From Balneola sp. (GTDB taxonomy: Bacteria > Bacteroidota > Rhodothermia > Balneolales > Balneolaceae), in assembly GCA_003712055.1 (NCBI GenBank), contig RHLJ01000001.1, forward strand, positions 310,001 to 374,000: 64,000 bases of DNA. Direction: 5' to 3'. A program made the position numbers and the translations under genes. Shown here one piece after another: positions 8,438 through 18,067 of this stretch (position 1 is its first letter; every line of letters begins with the position of its first letter). The notes under the pieces were generated by a model. The model searched no databases. It was given only the letters and a program-made list of their open reading frames with translations, and had not been told where the DNA came from.

Positions 8438-9907
8438 ATGCAATTTACTTTACGGGCACTTCTTCTATCATTATTTACGGTTTTTCTAAGCTTACCAACT
8501 TTCGGGCAAACCTATCCCTCTGATCTGGAATATCGAAAATGGCGAGTAACCCTTTTCCCACCAATTAGTACCAATGGAACAAAAACCCTTGATTATTCTG
8601 CACGTTACTCTATTAATCTATTAGCAGGATATCATGGAGCTCTTGATGGTTATGAGATCGCTCCGCTTTTCAATTACAATAGATATTATGCAAATGGTTT
8701 CCAGTTATCCGGCTTAGCCAATATAACTAGTGGAGATATGGCCGGATTCAATCTTTCCGGGCTTACAAATTTATCAAAGGGAGATATGACTGGAATTCAA
8801 GTTTCCGGATTTGCTAATTTTTCTGATGGATGGCTTGAAGGTTTCCAAGTAAGTGGAGCTGTGAACTACTCCAGAAGAGGATCATCTGGTTTACAACTTG
8901 CGGGCATCGCAAATATAAGCCAAAGAGATATTGAGGGCTTGCATGCAGCCGGAGTATTTAACTATACAAAACGCGATTTATCGGGACTACAAGCTGCGCC
9001 ACTTTTCAATTACGCAGGAGACGATGTAGAAGGTCTTCAGGCTACTGGAGGGATTAATTTTGCTGATAACGATATATCGGGTTTACAAGCAGCGGGCATT
9101 GCAAATATTTCCAGAGGATCTATCGAAGGTCTTTTAGCATCTGGCGTTCTTAATTACGCTGAATATAATGCAAGCGGACTTCTAGTATCAGGAGGCTTCA
9201 ATATTAGCAGAAATATAGAAGGTTTATCGGCAGCAGCGATAGCGAATATTGCTCGAGATTTAGAGGGTTTACAGTTTGCCGCAATAAATTATTCACGTGA
9301 AGCTACTGGTCTTCAAATAGGCTTGTTAAATATCGCAAGGGAATTCCAAGGGGTTCCAATTGGTCTTTTGAGTATTTATGGAAATGGAAGAGCCAACGTT
9401 GAAACACGCTTTTCAGATGCAGGCTTTGTTGACCTCGGTATCACAACAGGAACACACAGAGTGTATAATTCTTTCCTATTTGGATATAACTCTTTGTTAG
9501 ATAGAGATGTTTATAGAATTGGAGTTGCTGTTGCATTGGAGAAAAATATTCAGGATTCATTCGAAAATATTGAAAGTACTTCCCTTTTTGTGAATCAGGA
9601 ATTTAGTGTATTCCACCTATTTGAAGGAGATTGGGATAAGACTAAAAATCGAATTTTCACCTACAAATATATGCTTGGTAAGAGGTTTGGAAGCGGAGCT
9701 TCTGTTTTTGGTGGCCCAAGCATAAATATGCAGGTTACCAGGGTTGATAATACCAATGACTACACCTGGTACAGCGTATGGTCTCCTTCAGCTGGAGGTC
9801 GTCAATATAGATTTTGGGTTGGATTCACAATCGGTGTAAGAGTATTTCATCAAAAGAATCTCCCATTACTTGAAGATGATTTTAATAACTGGGAAATAGA
9901 TTGGTAA
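8438..9907 (+). CDS. LA_2272-like surface protein with 16-residue repeats
   Basis: 489 residues. A signal peptide (about 1-24, ending TFGQ) precedes an N-terminal region and then some 10-15 tandem repeats of about 16 residues (roughly residues 86-310) of the form GLQAAGIANISxxDIE. A C-terminal part of about 180 residues, rich in aromatic alternating strands, could be an outer-membrane barrel. The repeats resemble the LA_2272 surface-repeat family, whose function is not established. The 16-residue period suggests a stacked beta structure. A GTG codon directly before the ATG is an alternative start. The gene stands alone, with about 100 bases on each side. Confidence 0.75.
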   Translation: MQFTLRALLLSLFTVFLSLPTFGQTYPSDLEYRKWRVTLFPPISTNGTKTLDYSARYSINLLAGYHGALDGYEIAPLFNYNRYYANGFQLSGLANITSGDMAGFNLSGLTNLSKGDMTGIQVSGFANFSDGWLEGFQVSGAVNYSRRGSSGLQLAGIANISQRDIEGLHAAGVFNYTKRDLSGLQAAPLFNYAGDDVEGLQATGGINFADNDISGLQAAGIANISRGSIEGLLASGVLNYAEYNASGLLVSGGFNISRNIEGLSAAAIANIARDLEGLQFAAINYSREATGLQIGLLNIAREFQGVPIGLLSIYGNGRANVETRFSDAGFVDLGITTGTHRVYNSFLFGYNSLLDRDVYRIGVAVALEKNIQDSFENIESTSLFVNQEFSVFHLFEGDWDKTKNRIFTYKYMLGKRFGSGASVFGGPSINMQVTRVDNTNDYTWYSVWSPSAGGRQYRFWVGFTIGVRVFHQKNLPLLEDDFNNWEIDW

Positions 9908-9997
9908 GCGTACTGTAAATTGTTATGGTTTTGTGATGCTAAGAAGTGACAGGAATGATTAATTAAGTCATAACTGTTAAATCAAAAAATTAAAACA

Positions 9998-10549
9998 ATG
10001 TATAAACACGTCTACTTTTTATTGCCCGTGGTTCTATTGGCGATGTTTGCCTTCACGAAATCTCCTGAAGCGGATCATCACCATGAAGGCCATGAACATA
10101 CATTTGAAACTATGCTCGATACAGTTCCTACTTTTCCATATCAAAAAACGGAAGCTGAATGGAAGGAGATTTTGACTCCCTCTCAATTTCGTATTCTTAG
10201 AAAGAAAGGAACCGAATTTCCATATGTGAACGAATATTTCGACTCGAAAGAGGACGGAATATATGTTTGTGCTGGATGTGGTCAGGCTCTTTATGATTCT
10301 GATCATAAATATAAAAGTGGTACAGGCTGGCCAAGTTTTTGGAAACCTATCGACGATTCATTAGTTGTTGAGCTTGAAGATCGAAGTTTATTTATGGTAC
10401 GTACTGAAATTGTTTGCTCGAATTGCGGCGGACATTTGGGACATGTATTCGATGACGGGCCCCGCCCTACTGGATTGAGGTACTGTATGAATTCGGCTGC
10501 CATGAAATTGGTAGATAGAGACAAAGTACCTGAACTAAGTGAAAACTAA
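9998..10549 (+). CDS. msrB: Exported methionine-R-sulfoxide reductase B
   Basis: 183 residues. An N-terminal hydrophobic segment (about 5-20) is followed by a His-rich linker (HHHEGHEH) and then the MsrB domain (about 48-178). Zinc-binding pairs are C91/C94 and C140/C143, and the catalytic cysteine is C163 in LRYCMNS. SGTGWPSFW and GHLGHVFDDGP are family signatures. It reduces methionine-R-sulfoxide in proteins. The signal segment places it in the periplasm or on the membrane, where it would repair exported proteins. The His-rich linker might bind metal, which is inference. A clear terminator follows. Confidence 0.95.
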   Translation: MYKHVYFLLPVVLLAMFAFTKSPEADHHHEGHEHTFETMLDTVPTFPYQKTEAEWKEILTPSQFRILRKKGTEFPYVNEYFDSKEDGIYVCAGCGQALYDSDHKYKSGTGWPSFWKPIDDSLVVELEDRSLFMVRTEIVCSNCGGHLGHVFDDGPRPTGLRYCMNSAAMKLVDRDKVPELSEN

Positions 10550-10581
10550 ATTTCATCTTACTTCAAAAAAGGAGTTATTTG

Positions 10582-10605
10582 AGGCGTTCTAAGAACGCCT
10601 TTTTT
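10582..10605 (+). terminator. Rho-independent terminator after msrB
   Basis: Stem AGGCGTTC / GAACGCCT with loop TAA, followed directly by a run of T. It ends the msrB transcript before the PH-domain gene. Confidence 0.9.
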
Positions 10606-10624
10606 GTTTAATAAAGATCATATC

Positions 10625-11155
10625 ATGTCCCAAAAAGCTGTAGTCCTAAAAGAAGCGGAGTTTAACCCAAAGCTAAAGACCTATCTTAACCTATATGGTC
10701 TTTTCATACTGCTAGTCTCATTTATTACGATTCCACTAATTCCTTTTTGGTTGATCATCGCTCCTTTCTTTATAAATAAATACTACGAGCGGCTTGACTG
10801 CGAACTTACTACGCGCTCATTGCGATTTAAAAAAGGATTGCTAGTAAAGATTGAAAAGACCATTCCTCTCGATAAAATTCAGGATATAACCTTTAGAGAG
10901 GGCCCACTGTTACGAAAACTGGGATTAAGTATTCTTAGAATAGAAACAGCAGGGAATTCGGCTTCCGCTGCTGCTGATCTGAGCCTAATTGGTATTGTAG
11001 ATGCTCACGAGTTCAGGCAATTGGTTTTTGACCAACGAGATAAAGTAACCGATAATCAAAGTACTGGAACGCTTTCACAAGGCGATGAGTCAATTGTAGA
11101 AGTACTAAAAGATATACGAGAGTCTTTAAAGCGTATTGAAGGTAAAATTAACTAA
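10625..11155 (+). CDS. Bacterial PH-domain (YdbS-like) membrane protein
   Basis: 176 residues from the ATG. A pair of hydrophobic helices (about 28-60) precedes a bacterial pleckstrin-like domain with the signature IPLDKIQDITFREG and LRIETAG. The C-terminal tail (about 135-176) is charged and probably helical. The family is membrane-associated, and its molecular role is poorly known. An in-frame TTG at 10604 lies in the T tract of the upstream terminator, so I prefer the ATG. The 3' end overlaps the convergent transporter gene by eight bases. Confidence 0.85.
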   Translation: MSQKAVVLKEAEFNPKLKTYLNLYGLFILLVSFITIPLIPFWLIIAPFFINKYYERLDCELTTRSLRFKKGLLVKIEKTIPLDKIQDITFREGPLLRKLGLSILRIETAGNSASAAADLSLIGIVDAHEFRQLVFDQRDKVTDNQSTGTLSQGDESIVEVLKDIRESLKRIEGKIN

Positions 11156-12638
11156 CTTCTGCTTTCGCGATTATTCTTTTGTTAAAGTAATAAACCAGTC
11201 CTATTGCAATAGCCCATTGCACTAATACAGTTGCAACTGAAAAGGGACTAAACGGGTTGTACCACGTGTCTGGTGCATATTCTGTGGCGCTTAAATACAT
11301 CCACCAAATCAGCAGTGTGATCACTTCAACAGGAACGATGTAACGAATTATGATCGTCCACCAGGATCCTAATTTCGTTTTCGATTCTTCAGTATTAACC
11401 AGGTTGTTTCTAAATTTTTCAGCTCCATATGAAATGACTGCATAGGAAATAAAGGCACCTGAAACCATCAAACCTACCCCCCAAACAAAATCCTGATTAG
11501 CAAAAAATGTAAGGTTCAATGCTGACGGTATGCCAAAAAGAAAACCTGCACTAGCGATATAAATTGTTGCTTTTTTGCGCTCCATACCAAGCTCTACAAA
11601 TACTTTAACTGCGAGTTCAATCATAGAGATAAGTGAACTAAAAGCAGCGAAAGTAAGCCCCAGGAAAAACAGAACGGAGAAAATACCTCCACCTGTCATT
11701 GAAGCAAATAATTGAGGCATCCATATAAATGTAAGCCCTGTGCTTGCCGGACCTGATGTCTTCATTACATCCAATATCTCAGAATTACTCATGCTAGATC
11801 CAAGCGTACCAAAAACGGTAGAGAAGATTATTACCGCAGCTAATAGTGAGATTACATTATTCCCAATTCCCGTTTGAAAAGCACTGATGGTTACATCATC
11901 CGATTTTCTCATATAACAAGCATAGGTTAGGATTAATCCCCATGCCGCCCCGGTATCCCAGGCATTTTGTGTTAATGCTTCTAACCAAATTTTAGGACTT
12001 TTAAGAGTCGCCCAATCAGGTGTAAACAAATACTTTAAACCTTCACCACTTCCCTCAAGGGTTAACGACTTTACCAAAGAAACGAGAATTACTACGAGCA
12101 AAGAGGGAATAAGAATCTTGTTAACCCGCTCAATCGAGGATATTCCTTTAATAACAACAAAGCCTCCTACAAGCATAATCACACCGTGAAATAACACCGG
12201 TAATCCATTGCCTTGGAAAGACTCCCATACCTGAAGTGAAGCTGTATAAGTATCAGGAAGACCACCCGAAACTGATTGGATTAGATAGAACAAACACCAT
12301 CCTGCAACTACGCTATAATAGAACATTATCGCTGTTGCAACGAAACCAATAAATCCGCCCATCCAGCCTTTATTCTTACCAATCAATTCAGAAAAAGACC
12401 CTATTACCCCTTTTCGACCATTCCTTCCAATACCGTATTCAGCGATAATTAAAGGTATTGACCAAAGAAAAAGGAAGCATAACCAGGCTACAAGGAATGC
12501 CCCTGCCCCATCTTCACCTCCATTTTGAGCAGCAATTCGGGGGAATCTCCAAATATTTCCGGTACCAATTGCTATACCTAGTACACTTAAAATGAGTCCG
12601 AGTTTGGATGAGAAACGTTCTTGTGAATTCGCTGCCAT
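11148..12638 (-). CDS. Sodium-dependent NSS-family transporter
   Basis: 496 residues with 11-12 membrane helices, the LeuT-type fold of the neurotransmitter:sodium symporter family. The N-terminal signature GIAIGTGNIWRFPRIAAQNGG is the sodium- and substrate-binding unwound helix 1. NAWDTGAAWG near residue 225 and the SSLISM helix 8 region also fit. The family imports amino acids or related amines with Na+. The substrate cannot be read from the sequence. The protein lies in the inner membrane. The gene is monocistronic, with 168 bases of intergenic DNA upstream shared with the divergent DUF2723 gene. Confidence 0.94.
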   Translation of the reverse strand: MAANSQERFSSKLGLILSVLGIAIGTGNIWRFPRIAAQNGGEDGAGAFLVAWLCFLFLWSIPLIIAEYGIGRNGRKGVIGSFSELIGKNKGWMGGFIGFVATAIMFYYSVVAGWCLFYLIQSVSGGLPDTYTASLQVWESFQGNGLPVLFHGVIMLVGGFVVIKGISSIERVNKILIPSLLVVILVSLVKSLTLEGSGEGLKYLFTPDWATLKSPKIWLEALTQNAWDTGAAWGLILTYACYMRKSDDVTISAFQTGIGNNVISLLAAVIIFSTVFGTLGSSMSNSEILDVMKTSGPASTGLTFIWMPQLFASMTGGGIFSVLFFLGLTFAAFSSLISMIELAVKVFVELGMERKKATIYIASAGFLFGIPSALNLTFFANQDFVWGVGLMVSGAFISYAVISYGAEKFRNNLVNTEESKTKLGSWWTIIIRYIVPVEVITLLIWWMYLSATEYAPDTWYNPFSPFSVATVLVQWAIAIGLVYYFNKRIIAKAEVS

Positions 12639-12806
12639 GCAAATAAATGTTAATTAGAAAATAGTGCTCAAAAAGCTTCGTTTTGAAGGGCAATTGCTTT
12701 GTAAATTCATACTATCAATTTTGAATAGATTAAGGCTATTCCTATCATTGTTAGCTAAATAAAAGGTTATTGCTCGACTTCAAAAAATCAGCCGGATAAT
12801 ACATAC

Positions 12807-15791
12807 ATGTTTTCAGATCATAAAGCGACGAATAAATATTTAGCCCTTTTTACGTTCCTCGTTTCCCTCATCATCTACTCGCTAACTTTAGCACCTACTG
12901 CCAGCTTCTGGGATGCTGGTGAATTTATTGCTGTTGCCCATGGCTTGCAGGTAAATCACCCCCCTGGCGCTCCATTGTACTCACTTATTGGACGATTGGC
13001 ATCAATGTTTATGCCTGCAGAATACGTTGCTGTAAGCATCAACTTCATCAGCGCGCTTTCTTCTGCACTAACCGTGATGTTGTTGTATTTAATTGTTGTT
13101 CGATTGGTTCGTGAGTTTAGAGGGCACCCCGATGATATGTCGCTAATTGACAAAGTAGGCATGTATGGAGGAGCAGTTGTAGGCGCCCTAACTTTTTCTG
13201 TCACAGATACATTCTGGTTTAATGCAGTTGAAGCGGAAGTTTATGCCATGTCGATGTTTTTTACAGCAATCGTAGTGTGGCTTGCTCTGAAATGGTCAGA
13301 AAATCATGAGAAACCTTATAATGAGCGGTGGTTGGTACTCATAGCCTATATGTTTGGGCTCGCAATTGGAGTCCACCTCTTAAACCTGCTGGCTATCTTC
13401 TTTGTCGCTCTGATTGTGTATTTCAAAAAGCGGGATTTTACGCTTATTTCCTTTACGATAATGGGAGCAATTGCCGTTCTCTCATTCCTGGTAGTCTATC
13501 CTTTTACAATTCAGATATTACCTGATTGGTCTGGAAAAGTAGGTGATGTAACCTATGGTCTCATTGGCCCCCTCCTATTTGTTGTGATAGTGCTGGCATC
13601 ACTCGCAGGTGGCATTTACTACACACATAAAAACAAGTACCGACTCGCGAATATCGCCCTGATCAGTTACGCGATGATTGTAATTGGTTATTCCTCTTAC
13701 TCAGTGATTATGATCAGATCTATTGCTGATCCTCCGATTGATGAAAATGACCCTGAAACTGTAGAGGATTTCGTTAAGTACCTAAAAAGGGAACAATACG
13801 GAGACACCCCAATTTTTAGCGGAAGGAATTTTGATAATGTAACGGGACAGATAGATCAAAACGCTGAAGCACTGTTCCCACGTCGCCACTCTCCCGACCC
13901 ACGGGATTTAGCATTCTACTCCAGATATGATAGTGATTGGGATTTCTTTTGGGAATACCAAATCAACCATATGTACATCCGCTATTTTAATTGGAATTTT
14001 ATAGGCAGGGAAGCAGATATACAGGATACTGGATGGCGATCTGGTTTTGAAGAAGCTAAATACCCTAACAATAGGGCCAATAATGCTTATTTCTTCATTC
14101 CTTTCATCTTAGGCTTATTTGGAATGGTATTCCATTTCTCCTCAGACTGGAGGAGGGCCTCGGCTATTTTAGCCTTATTCGTAGTAACAGGTCTTGCAAT
14201 CATTATCTTCCTTAATCAGGATCCCTATCAACCCAGGGAACGGGATTATGCCTACGTCGGATCTTTCTTTGCCTTTGCTATATGGATAGGTATGGGGGTT
14301 ACCGGGGTCATTGATCTCCTTAAAAAATATACTAAAGAGAATGTTGCAGTAAGTTATGCCTTCATTGCCCTCTGTATTGCTGGTTCTCCGATACTAATGG
14401 GAGCACAGAATTGGGATGATCATGACAGAAGCAACAGGTACGTTGCTCCAGATTATGCAAAGAATCTACTCAACTCTCTTGCACCTAATGCAATCGTATT
14501 TACAAATGGAGATAATGACACCTTCCCTCTTTGGTATGCCCAGGAAGTTGAAGGGGTTAGAACAGACGTACGCATAGTTTGTTTGAGCTTATTGAACACC
14601 GATTGGTATATCAAGCAGCTAAAGAACCAATGGTCTCACGAATCTGCTCCATTACCAATCAATCTTACAGATGAAGAAGTGGATATAATCACTTCAAGAA
14701 TTGATCGATGGCAACCAAAGAACATTAATATTCCTGTTGATAAAGAAATGCTTAGGCAGGCTTTCTCAGGAGATTATGAGTACAAAGAAGCAATTGGTGT
14801 AAAACCCGATACTTCCCTCCCTATTCTCCAAACAGGCACTGATTTCGAAATTCCTGTGGATTCTCTAGATAATAGTATGAACTGGAGAGTGAACGGGAGG
14901 CTTTATGGTCAAGATGCTCAAGGTAATGGCGTATACTATATGCAGGTTCAGGATTTAATGATTCTTGAAATACTTGAATCTAACGATTGGTTACGCCCTG
15001 TATATTTTGCTAACACTGTTTCTACCCCAAGTATGCTTGGGATGGAAGATTACTTCAGAACCGAAGGTAAAGCTTACCGCATTATTCCGAAGAAGACTGA
15101 ATCAAGATACACAGGGTATATCGATCCTGAGATCCATACAAGAAGGCTTCGAAATTTTAGCTTTACAGAATGGAATAACCCTGATGTTTATTTTGATGAG
15201 AACATCCGCAGAATGCTTGGAAATTACCGGTATACCTTCCTTCAACTGGCTGAAACTTTCAAGTCGCAGAATCAACCAGACAGCGCCGCTCATTATTTAA
15301 AAATGGCAGAGGAAAAACTTCCATTTAGACCTGATGAAGAGAATTTCAACCTGCAGGCACTTTTTGCTACCAATTACATCACTCTGAATAGAATGGAAGA
15401 TGCCGGTAGGTTAGCGTTGAAAATCAAAGATAATATTGAAAGGGAGTTCACAAATAGTTTTGAAAATTTCATGAGCGCTCAACTTAGAGTTGAAGAACTA
15501 AGTGCAGAATTTGATGCAGCTCGCCGAAATGGAGATATCAACAAACAGCGCAGGCTTCGTCCTCAAATCAATGCACTCGCTCAACAAGCGCAATCCTTTG
15601 GAGACGAAGTAATGCAGGTCAGACAATATCTTGCCATTACACAGTTTGCCTTGTATCGATCCGGAAATATTGACGAAGCTAATGAACTTGTCACTACCAT
15701 AAATACTTTAGTGCAAGGTAGCCCATTTCCTCTACTTCCTGCTGACGAACAAGAAAGTACAGCAGAGATAACCAGATATGGACTTCTTTAA
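12807..15791 (+). CDS. DUF2723 (GT117-type) membrane glycosyltransferase
   Basis: 994 residues. The N-terminal half has about 12 membrane helices with SFWDAGEFIAVAHGLQ and NHPPGAPLY near residues 32-60, the acidic and histidine-proline motifs of DUF2723. A large periplasmic part follows, ending in a helical TPR-like region (about 800-990). The fold resembles protein O-mannosyltransferases, and the family is nearly confined to Bacteroidota relatives, where it is linked to glycosylation of exported proteins. Transfer of a lipid-linked sugar to periplasmic protein is the likely role, inferred from the family. The start ATG lies 168 bases from the divergent transporter gene. Confidence 0.9.
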   Translation: MFSDHKATNKYLALFTFLVSLIIYSLTLAPTASFWDAGEFIAVAHGLQVNHPPGAPLYSLIGRLASMFMPAEYVAVSINFISALSSALTVMLLYLIVVRLVREFRGHPDDMSLIDKVGMYGGAVVGALTFSVTDTFWFNAVEAEVYAMSMFFTAIVVWLALKWSENHEKPYNERWLVLIAYMFGLAIGVHLLNLLAIFFVALIVYFKKRDFTLISFTIMGAIAVLSFLVVYPFTIQILPDWSGKVGDVTYGLIGPLLFVVIVLASLAGGIYYTHKNKYRLANIALISYAMIVIGYSSYSVIMIRSIADPPIDENDPETVEDFVKYLKREQYGDTPIFSGRNFDNVTGQIDQNAEALFPRRHSPDPRDLAFYSRYDSDWDFFWEYQINHMYIRYFNWNFIGREADIQDTGWRSGFEEAKYPNNRANNAYFFIPFILGLFGMVFHFSSDWRRASAILALFVVTGLAIIIFLNQDPYQPRERDYAYVGSFFAFAIWIGMGVTGVIDLLKKYTKENVAVSYAFIALCIAGSPILMGAQNWDDHDRSNRYVAPDYAKNLLNSLAPNAIVFTNGDNDTFPLWYAQEVEGVRTDVRIVCLSLLNTDWYIKQLKNQWSHESAPLPINLTDEEVDIITSRIDRWQPKNINIPVDKEMLRQAFSGDYEYKEAIGVKPDTSLPILQTGTDFEIPVDSLDNSMNWRVNGRLYGQDAQGNGVYYMQVQDLMILEILESNDWLRPVYFANTVSTPSMLGMEDYFRTEGKAYRIIPKKTESRYTGYIDPEIHTRRLRNFSFTEWNNPDVYFDENIRRMLGNYRYTFLQLAETFKSQNQPDSAAHYLKMAEEKLPFRPDEENFNLQALFATNYITLNRMEDAGRLALKIKDNIEREFTNSFENFMSAQLRVEELSAEFDAARRNGDINKQRRLRPQINALAQQAQSFGDEVMQVRQYLAITQFALYRSGNIDEANELVTTINTLVQGSPFPLLPADEQESTAEITRYGLL

Positions 15792-15845
15792 GCTAATTTT
15801 TAGTTAATCAGTTGTGTTGTATATTCACCGCAAAGAAATTGACTT

Positions 15846-16292
15846 ATGATTCACCAGTTCACAAAAGAGAATATTGATACTATCGGAAAGGTATTGGGGG
15901 CTACTCCTAAACCTCTCGGGGAAGACGTTTTTAGAATTGAAGTAAAAAACGAAGAGGAAAACCGGAGACTTGCACTTGAAATCCACCTAGGATTAGATGT
16001 TAATGGTGAACAGATGAATATGGTTTCTGTTTACTCTTACAATACCTTCCTTCAACTCCATAATTGCACTGCCTTTGTTGCAAGCGATATCCTTCAACAA
16101 GTTACTTTTTTTGGTAAATCAGGAGATAAAACTTCGGGTCTTATTGTTGAACAGGCAGCAGGTTGCAGCCTTTATGCGAATGTGGATGAAACAATTATCT
16201 CCGGAGATTTCACTTCTCTTCCAGAAGATTTAATGATGTGTGGTATTGCTTTATCACTCACTGAAAGTATGGACGACGATTTCAGCTTCTAA
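15846..16292 (+). CDS. Conserved hypothetical protein upstream of ybeY
   Basis: 148 residues, cytosolic in character, with no signal or membrane segment. The sequence is a mixed alpha/beta pattern with two cysteine-containing stretches (LHNCTAFV and AAGCSLYANV) and an acidic C-terminus (MDDDFSF). I do not recognise a named family. It begins 54 bases after the DUF2723 gene and ends nine bases before ybeY, so the two are probably co-transcribed. No function can be assigned. Confidence 0.7.
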   Translation: MIHQFTKENIDTIGKVLGATPKPLGEDVFRIEVKNEEENRRLALEIHLGLDVNGEQMNMVSVYSYNTFLQLHNCTAFVASDILQQVTFFGKSGDKTSGLIVEQAAGCSLYANVDETIISGDFTSLPEDLMMCGIALSLTESMDDDFSF

Positions 16293-16301
16293 CTAAAGCT
16301 G

Positions 16302-16751
16302 ATGGAAGAATCTGCATCCATCCTCCAACTTTTCAACGAACATGATTTCGCTCTTCCTTTCAGTGAAATTGAAGCTGAAAAACTATTAGAAATAATTTCT
16401 AAGGACCAAAAAGTTACCTTTTCTTTTGTTGAAGTAGCCTATGTAGATGAAAAAGAAATCATCAAGGTAAATCAAGAATTCCTATCCAAAGACTATGTGA
16501 CCGATATTATTTCCTTCCGCTATGATGAAGATGAAACCAATCAATCAATTGAAGGAACCTTGTACTGTTGCGCCCCAAGAATTGAAGAACAAACCAGCGA
16601 ATTTGGAGAATCAACAAAACGGGAATTTTTAAGAGTATTGGTTCACGGCCTTATTCATTTAATTGGTTTTGATGACCAAACTGAGACTGAGAAGGCAGAA
16701 ATGACCCGCTTAGAGGATAAGTACCTTGACCTTTTCTATAAGTCATACTAA
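16302..16751 (+). CDS. ybeY: Endoribonuclease YbeY (rRNA maturation)
   Basis: 149 residues matching the YbeY/UPF0054 family, a zinc-dependent endoribonuclease needed for 16S rRNA 3'-end maturation and ribosome quality control. The metal motif reads HGLIHLIGFDD, with H115 and H119 present. The third ligand, normally His ten residues after the first, is D125 here. TDIISFRYDED and LYCCAPRI fit the family's beta strands. The start is nine bases after the previous gene. The Asp substitution also occurs, to my knowledge, in related lineages, so the enzyme is probably active. Confidence 0.92.
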   Translation: MEESASILQLFNEHDFALPFSEIEAEKLLEIISKDQKVTFSFVEVAYVDEKEIIKVNQEFLSKDYVTDIISFRYDEDETNQSIEGTLYCCAPRIEEQTSEFGESTKREFLRVLVHGLIHLIGFDDQTETEKAEMTRLEDKYLDLFYKSY

Positions 16752-16817
16752 GACTGGAAAACCAAACTTTTTTTAATCCCCTTAAACTTTAATATTGCCT
16801 TAACGTAATCGGCGGGC

Positions 16818-17957
16818 ATGGAAGAAATACAGGAAACGAAAAACAACAGCATCACAGAAAACAGCAAGAAGTATGCTGGCAAGCTTTGGTCGTTGATAAA
16901 TGAACGTATTGAAAGCAAATCAAAGGAATTGGATGCTTCTCCAGTTCATATAGCTCCACCAAAATCTGAATCAAAGTTTAAGTGGCTTATCAAGCTTCTT
17001 TATGTATTCCCTCTCTTTCTCTTAGCAGGTTTTACAACCTCCTTTTTTTGGGATTTTAATTCTATCACAGGATCCATTTTTGGGTACTCTCTTAGTTTTG
17101 AAGGGCTTCTTCGAGTTCTTAGTATTAGCGGCTTTATTGGTTTCCTTACTAACTGGATTGCTATTAAAATGCTTTTCCGCCCTACGCATAGAAGACCCAT
17201 TCTCGGTCAGGGTCTGATACCAGCACAAAAAGAAAGAATTGCGTTTCGGTTAGCCAGAGCGGTTTCTGAGGATTTAATTAATCCTGAGATTATTAAAAAG
17301 AAAATCCATGAGTCTCAGGCGATCACAAAATACCGGGAGAAAGCTACTGGTTATATAAAGGATATTATAGATGATCCTGATTTCCGTGACGATCTTAAGG
17401 AATTGGTTGTAGGTTATGTGGATGAAATGATTGCGGATCCTGAAGTCCGAACTACTCTTGCACAAACTGTAATCGACCAAATTGAAGGCGCTATCGAGCA
17501 AAATTCCTTTGAACGAGTGGCTCTGAAAGCATATAGTTTCCTCAAGGGCCAGGAAATGCAAGATATTGTAGAGGAAGCTCTGATTAAAGTACCCGTAGGT
17601 GTTGAACAGGGACTCAACAAGCTGGATATCTTCCTGGATGACCTTCCCAATCGCATCGAAAAACACAGTGGTACAATTGAAGATGTAATCACTTCCCTCC
17701 TTTATAAACTCATCAATCAACTAGATGTTCATGCACTTGTAGAGGATAACCTTCGCCAATACGATGAAAAAAGACTAGAAATACTTATCAAAAATGCGAG
17801 CAACGACCAATTGCAGTACATCCAGTATCTTGGTGCATTACTGGGCACCCTTGGTGGTTTTGTGATATGGGAGCCTCTTGTAAGTTTAAGTGTATTGGCC
17901 TTTATAATTCTTTTTACGCTCGGCCTTGATGCATTGCTGATAAAAGTAAAAGCTTAG
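16818..17957 (+). CDS. DUF445 family membrane protein
   Basis: 379 residues. Two N-terminal hydrophobic helices (about 55-75 and 95-115) carry the DUF445 signature GFLTNWIAIKMLFRP, followed by RPILGQGLIPAQKERIA. A long helical, charged soluble region (about 150-340) leads to a C-terminal helix pair (about 345-376). The family is widespread and membrane-bound, and its biochemical role is unknown. It stands 66 bases after ybeY. An inverted repeat directly after its stop may end transcription. Confidence 0.9.
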   Translation: MEEIQETKNNSITENSKKYAGKLWSLINERIESKSKELDASPVHIAPPKSESKFKWLIKLLYVFPLFLLAGFTTSFFWDFNSITGSIFGYSLSFEGLLRVLSISGFIGFLTNWIAIKMLFRPTHRRPILGQGLIPAQKERIAFRLARAVSEDLINPEIIKKKIHESQAITKYREKATGYIKDIIDDPDFRDDLKELVVGYVDEMIADPEVRTTLAQTVIDQIEGAIEQNSFERVALKAYSFLKGQEMQDIVEEALIKVPVGVEQGLNKLDIFLDDLPNRIEKHSGTIEDVITSLLYKLINQLDVHALVEDNLRQYDEKRLEILIKNASNDQLQYIQYLGALLGTLGGFVIWEPLVSLSVLAFIILFTLGLDALLIKVKA

Positions 17958-17965
17958 CCTCTTTT

Positions 17966-18018
17966 GAAGTAAGAACATTGATCAATTATCAATTTTTCAA
18001 TGTTCAATTTCTTACTTC
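17966..18018. repeat. Inverted repeat after the DUF445 gene, possible terminator
   Basis: Arms GAAGTAAGAA (17966-17975) and TTCTTACTTC (18009-18018) are perfect, with a second nested pair ACATTGA / TCAATGT. It is A+T-rich and resembles other imperfect inverted repeats in this window. It may act as a terminator or be a mobile palindromic repeat. Confidence 0.6.
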
Positions 18019-18067
18019 TTATTTCCTTGTTCTTTATTCCTGATTTTCAGCCTATGCTCTTCTCCAA

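Noticed and set aside
17274-17720. A 148-residue reading frame on the minus strand inside the DUF445 gene
   Set aside because: It lies wholly antisense to a recognised gene, matches no family, and has no ribosome site.
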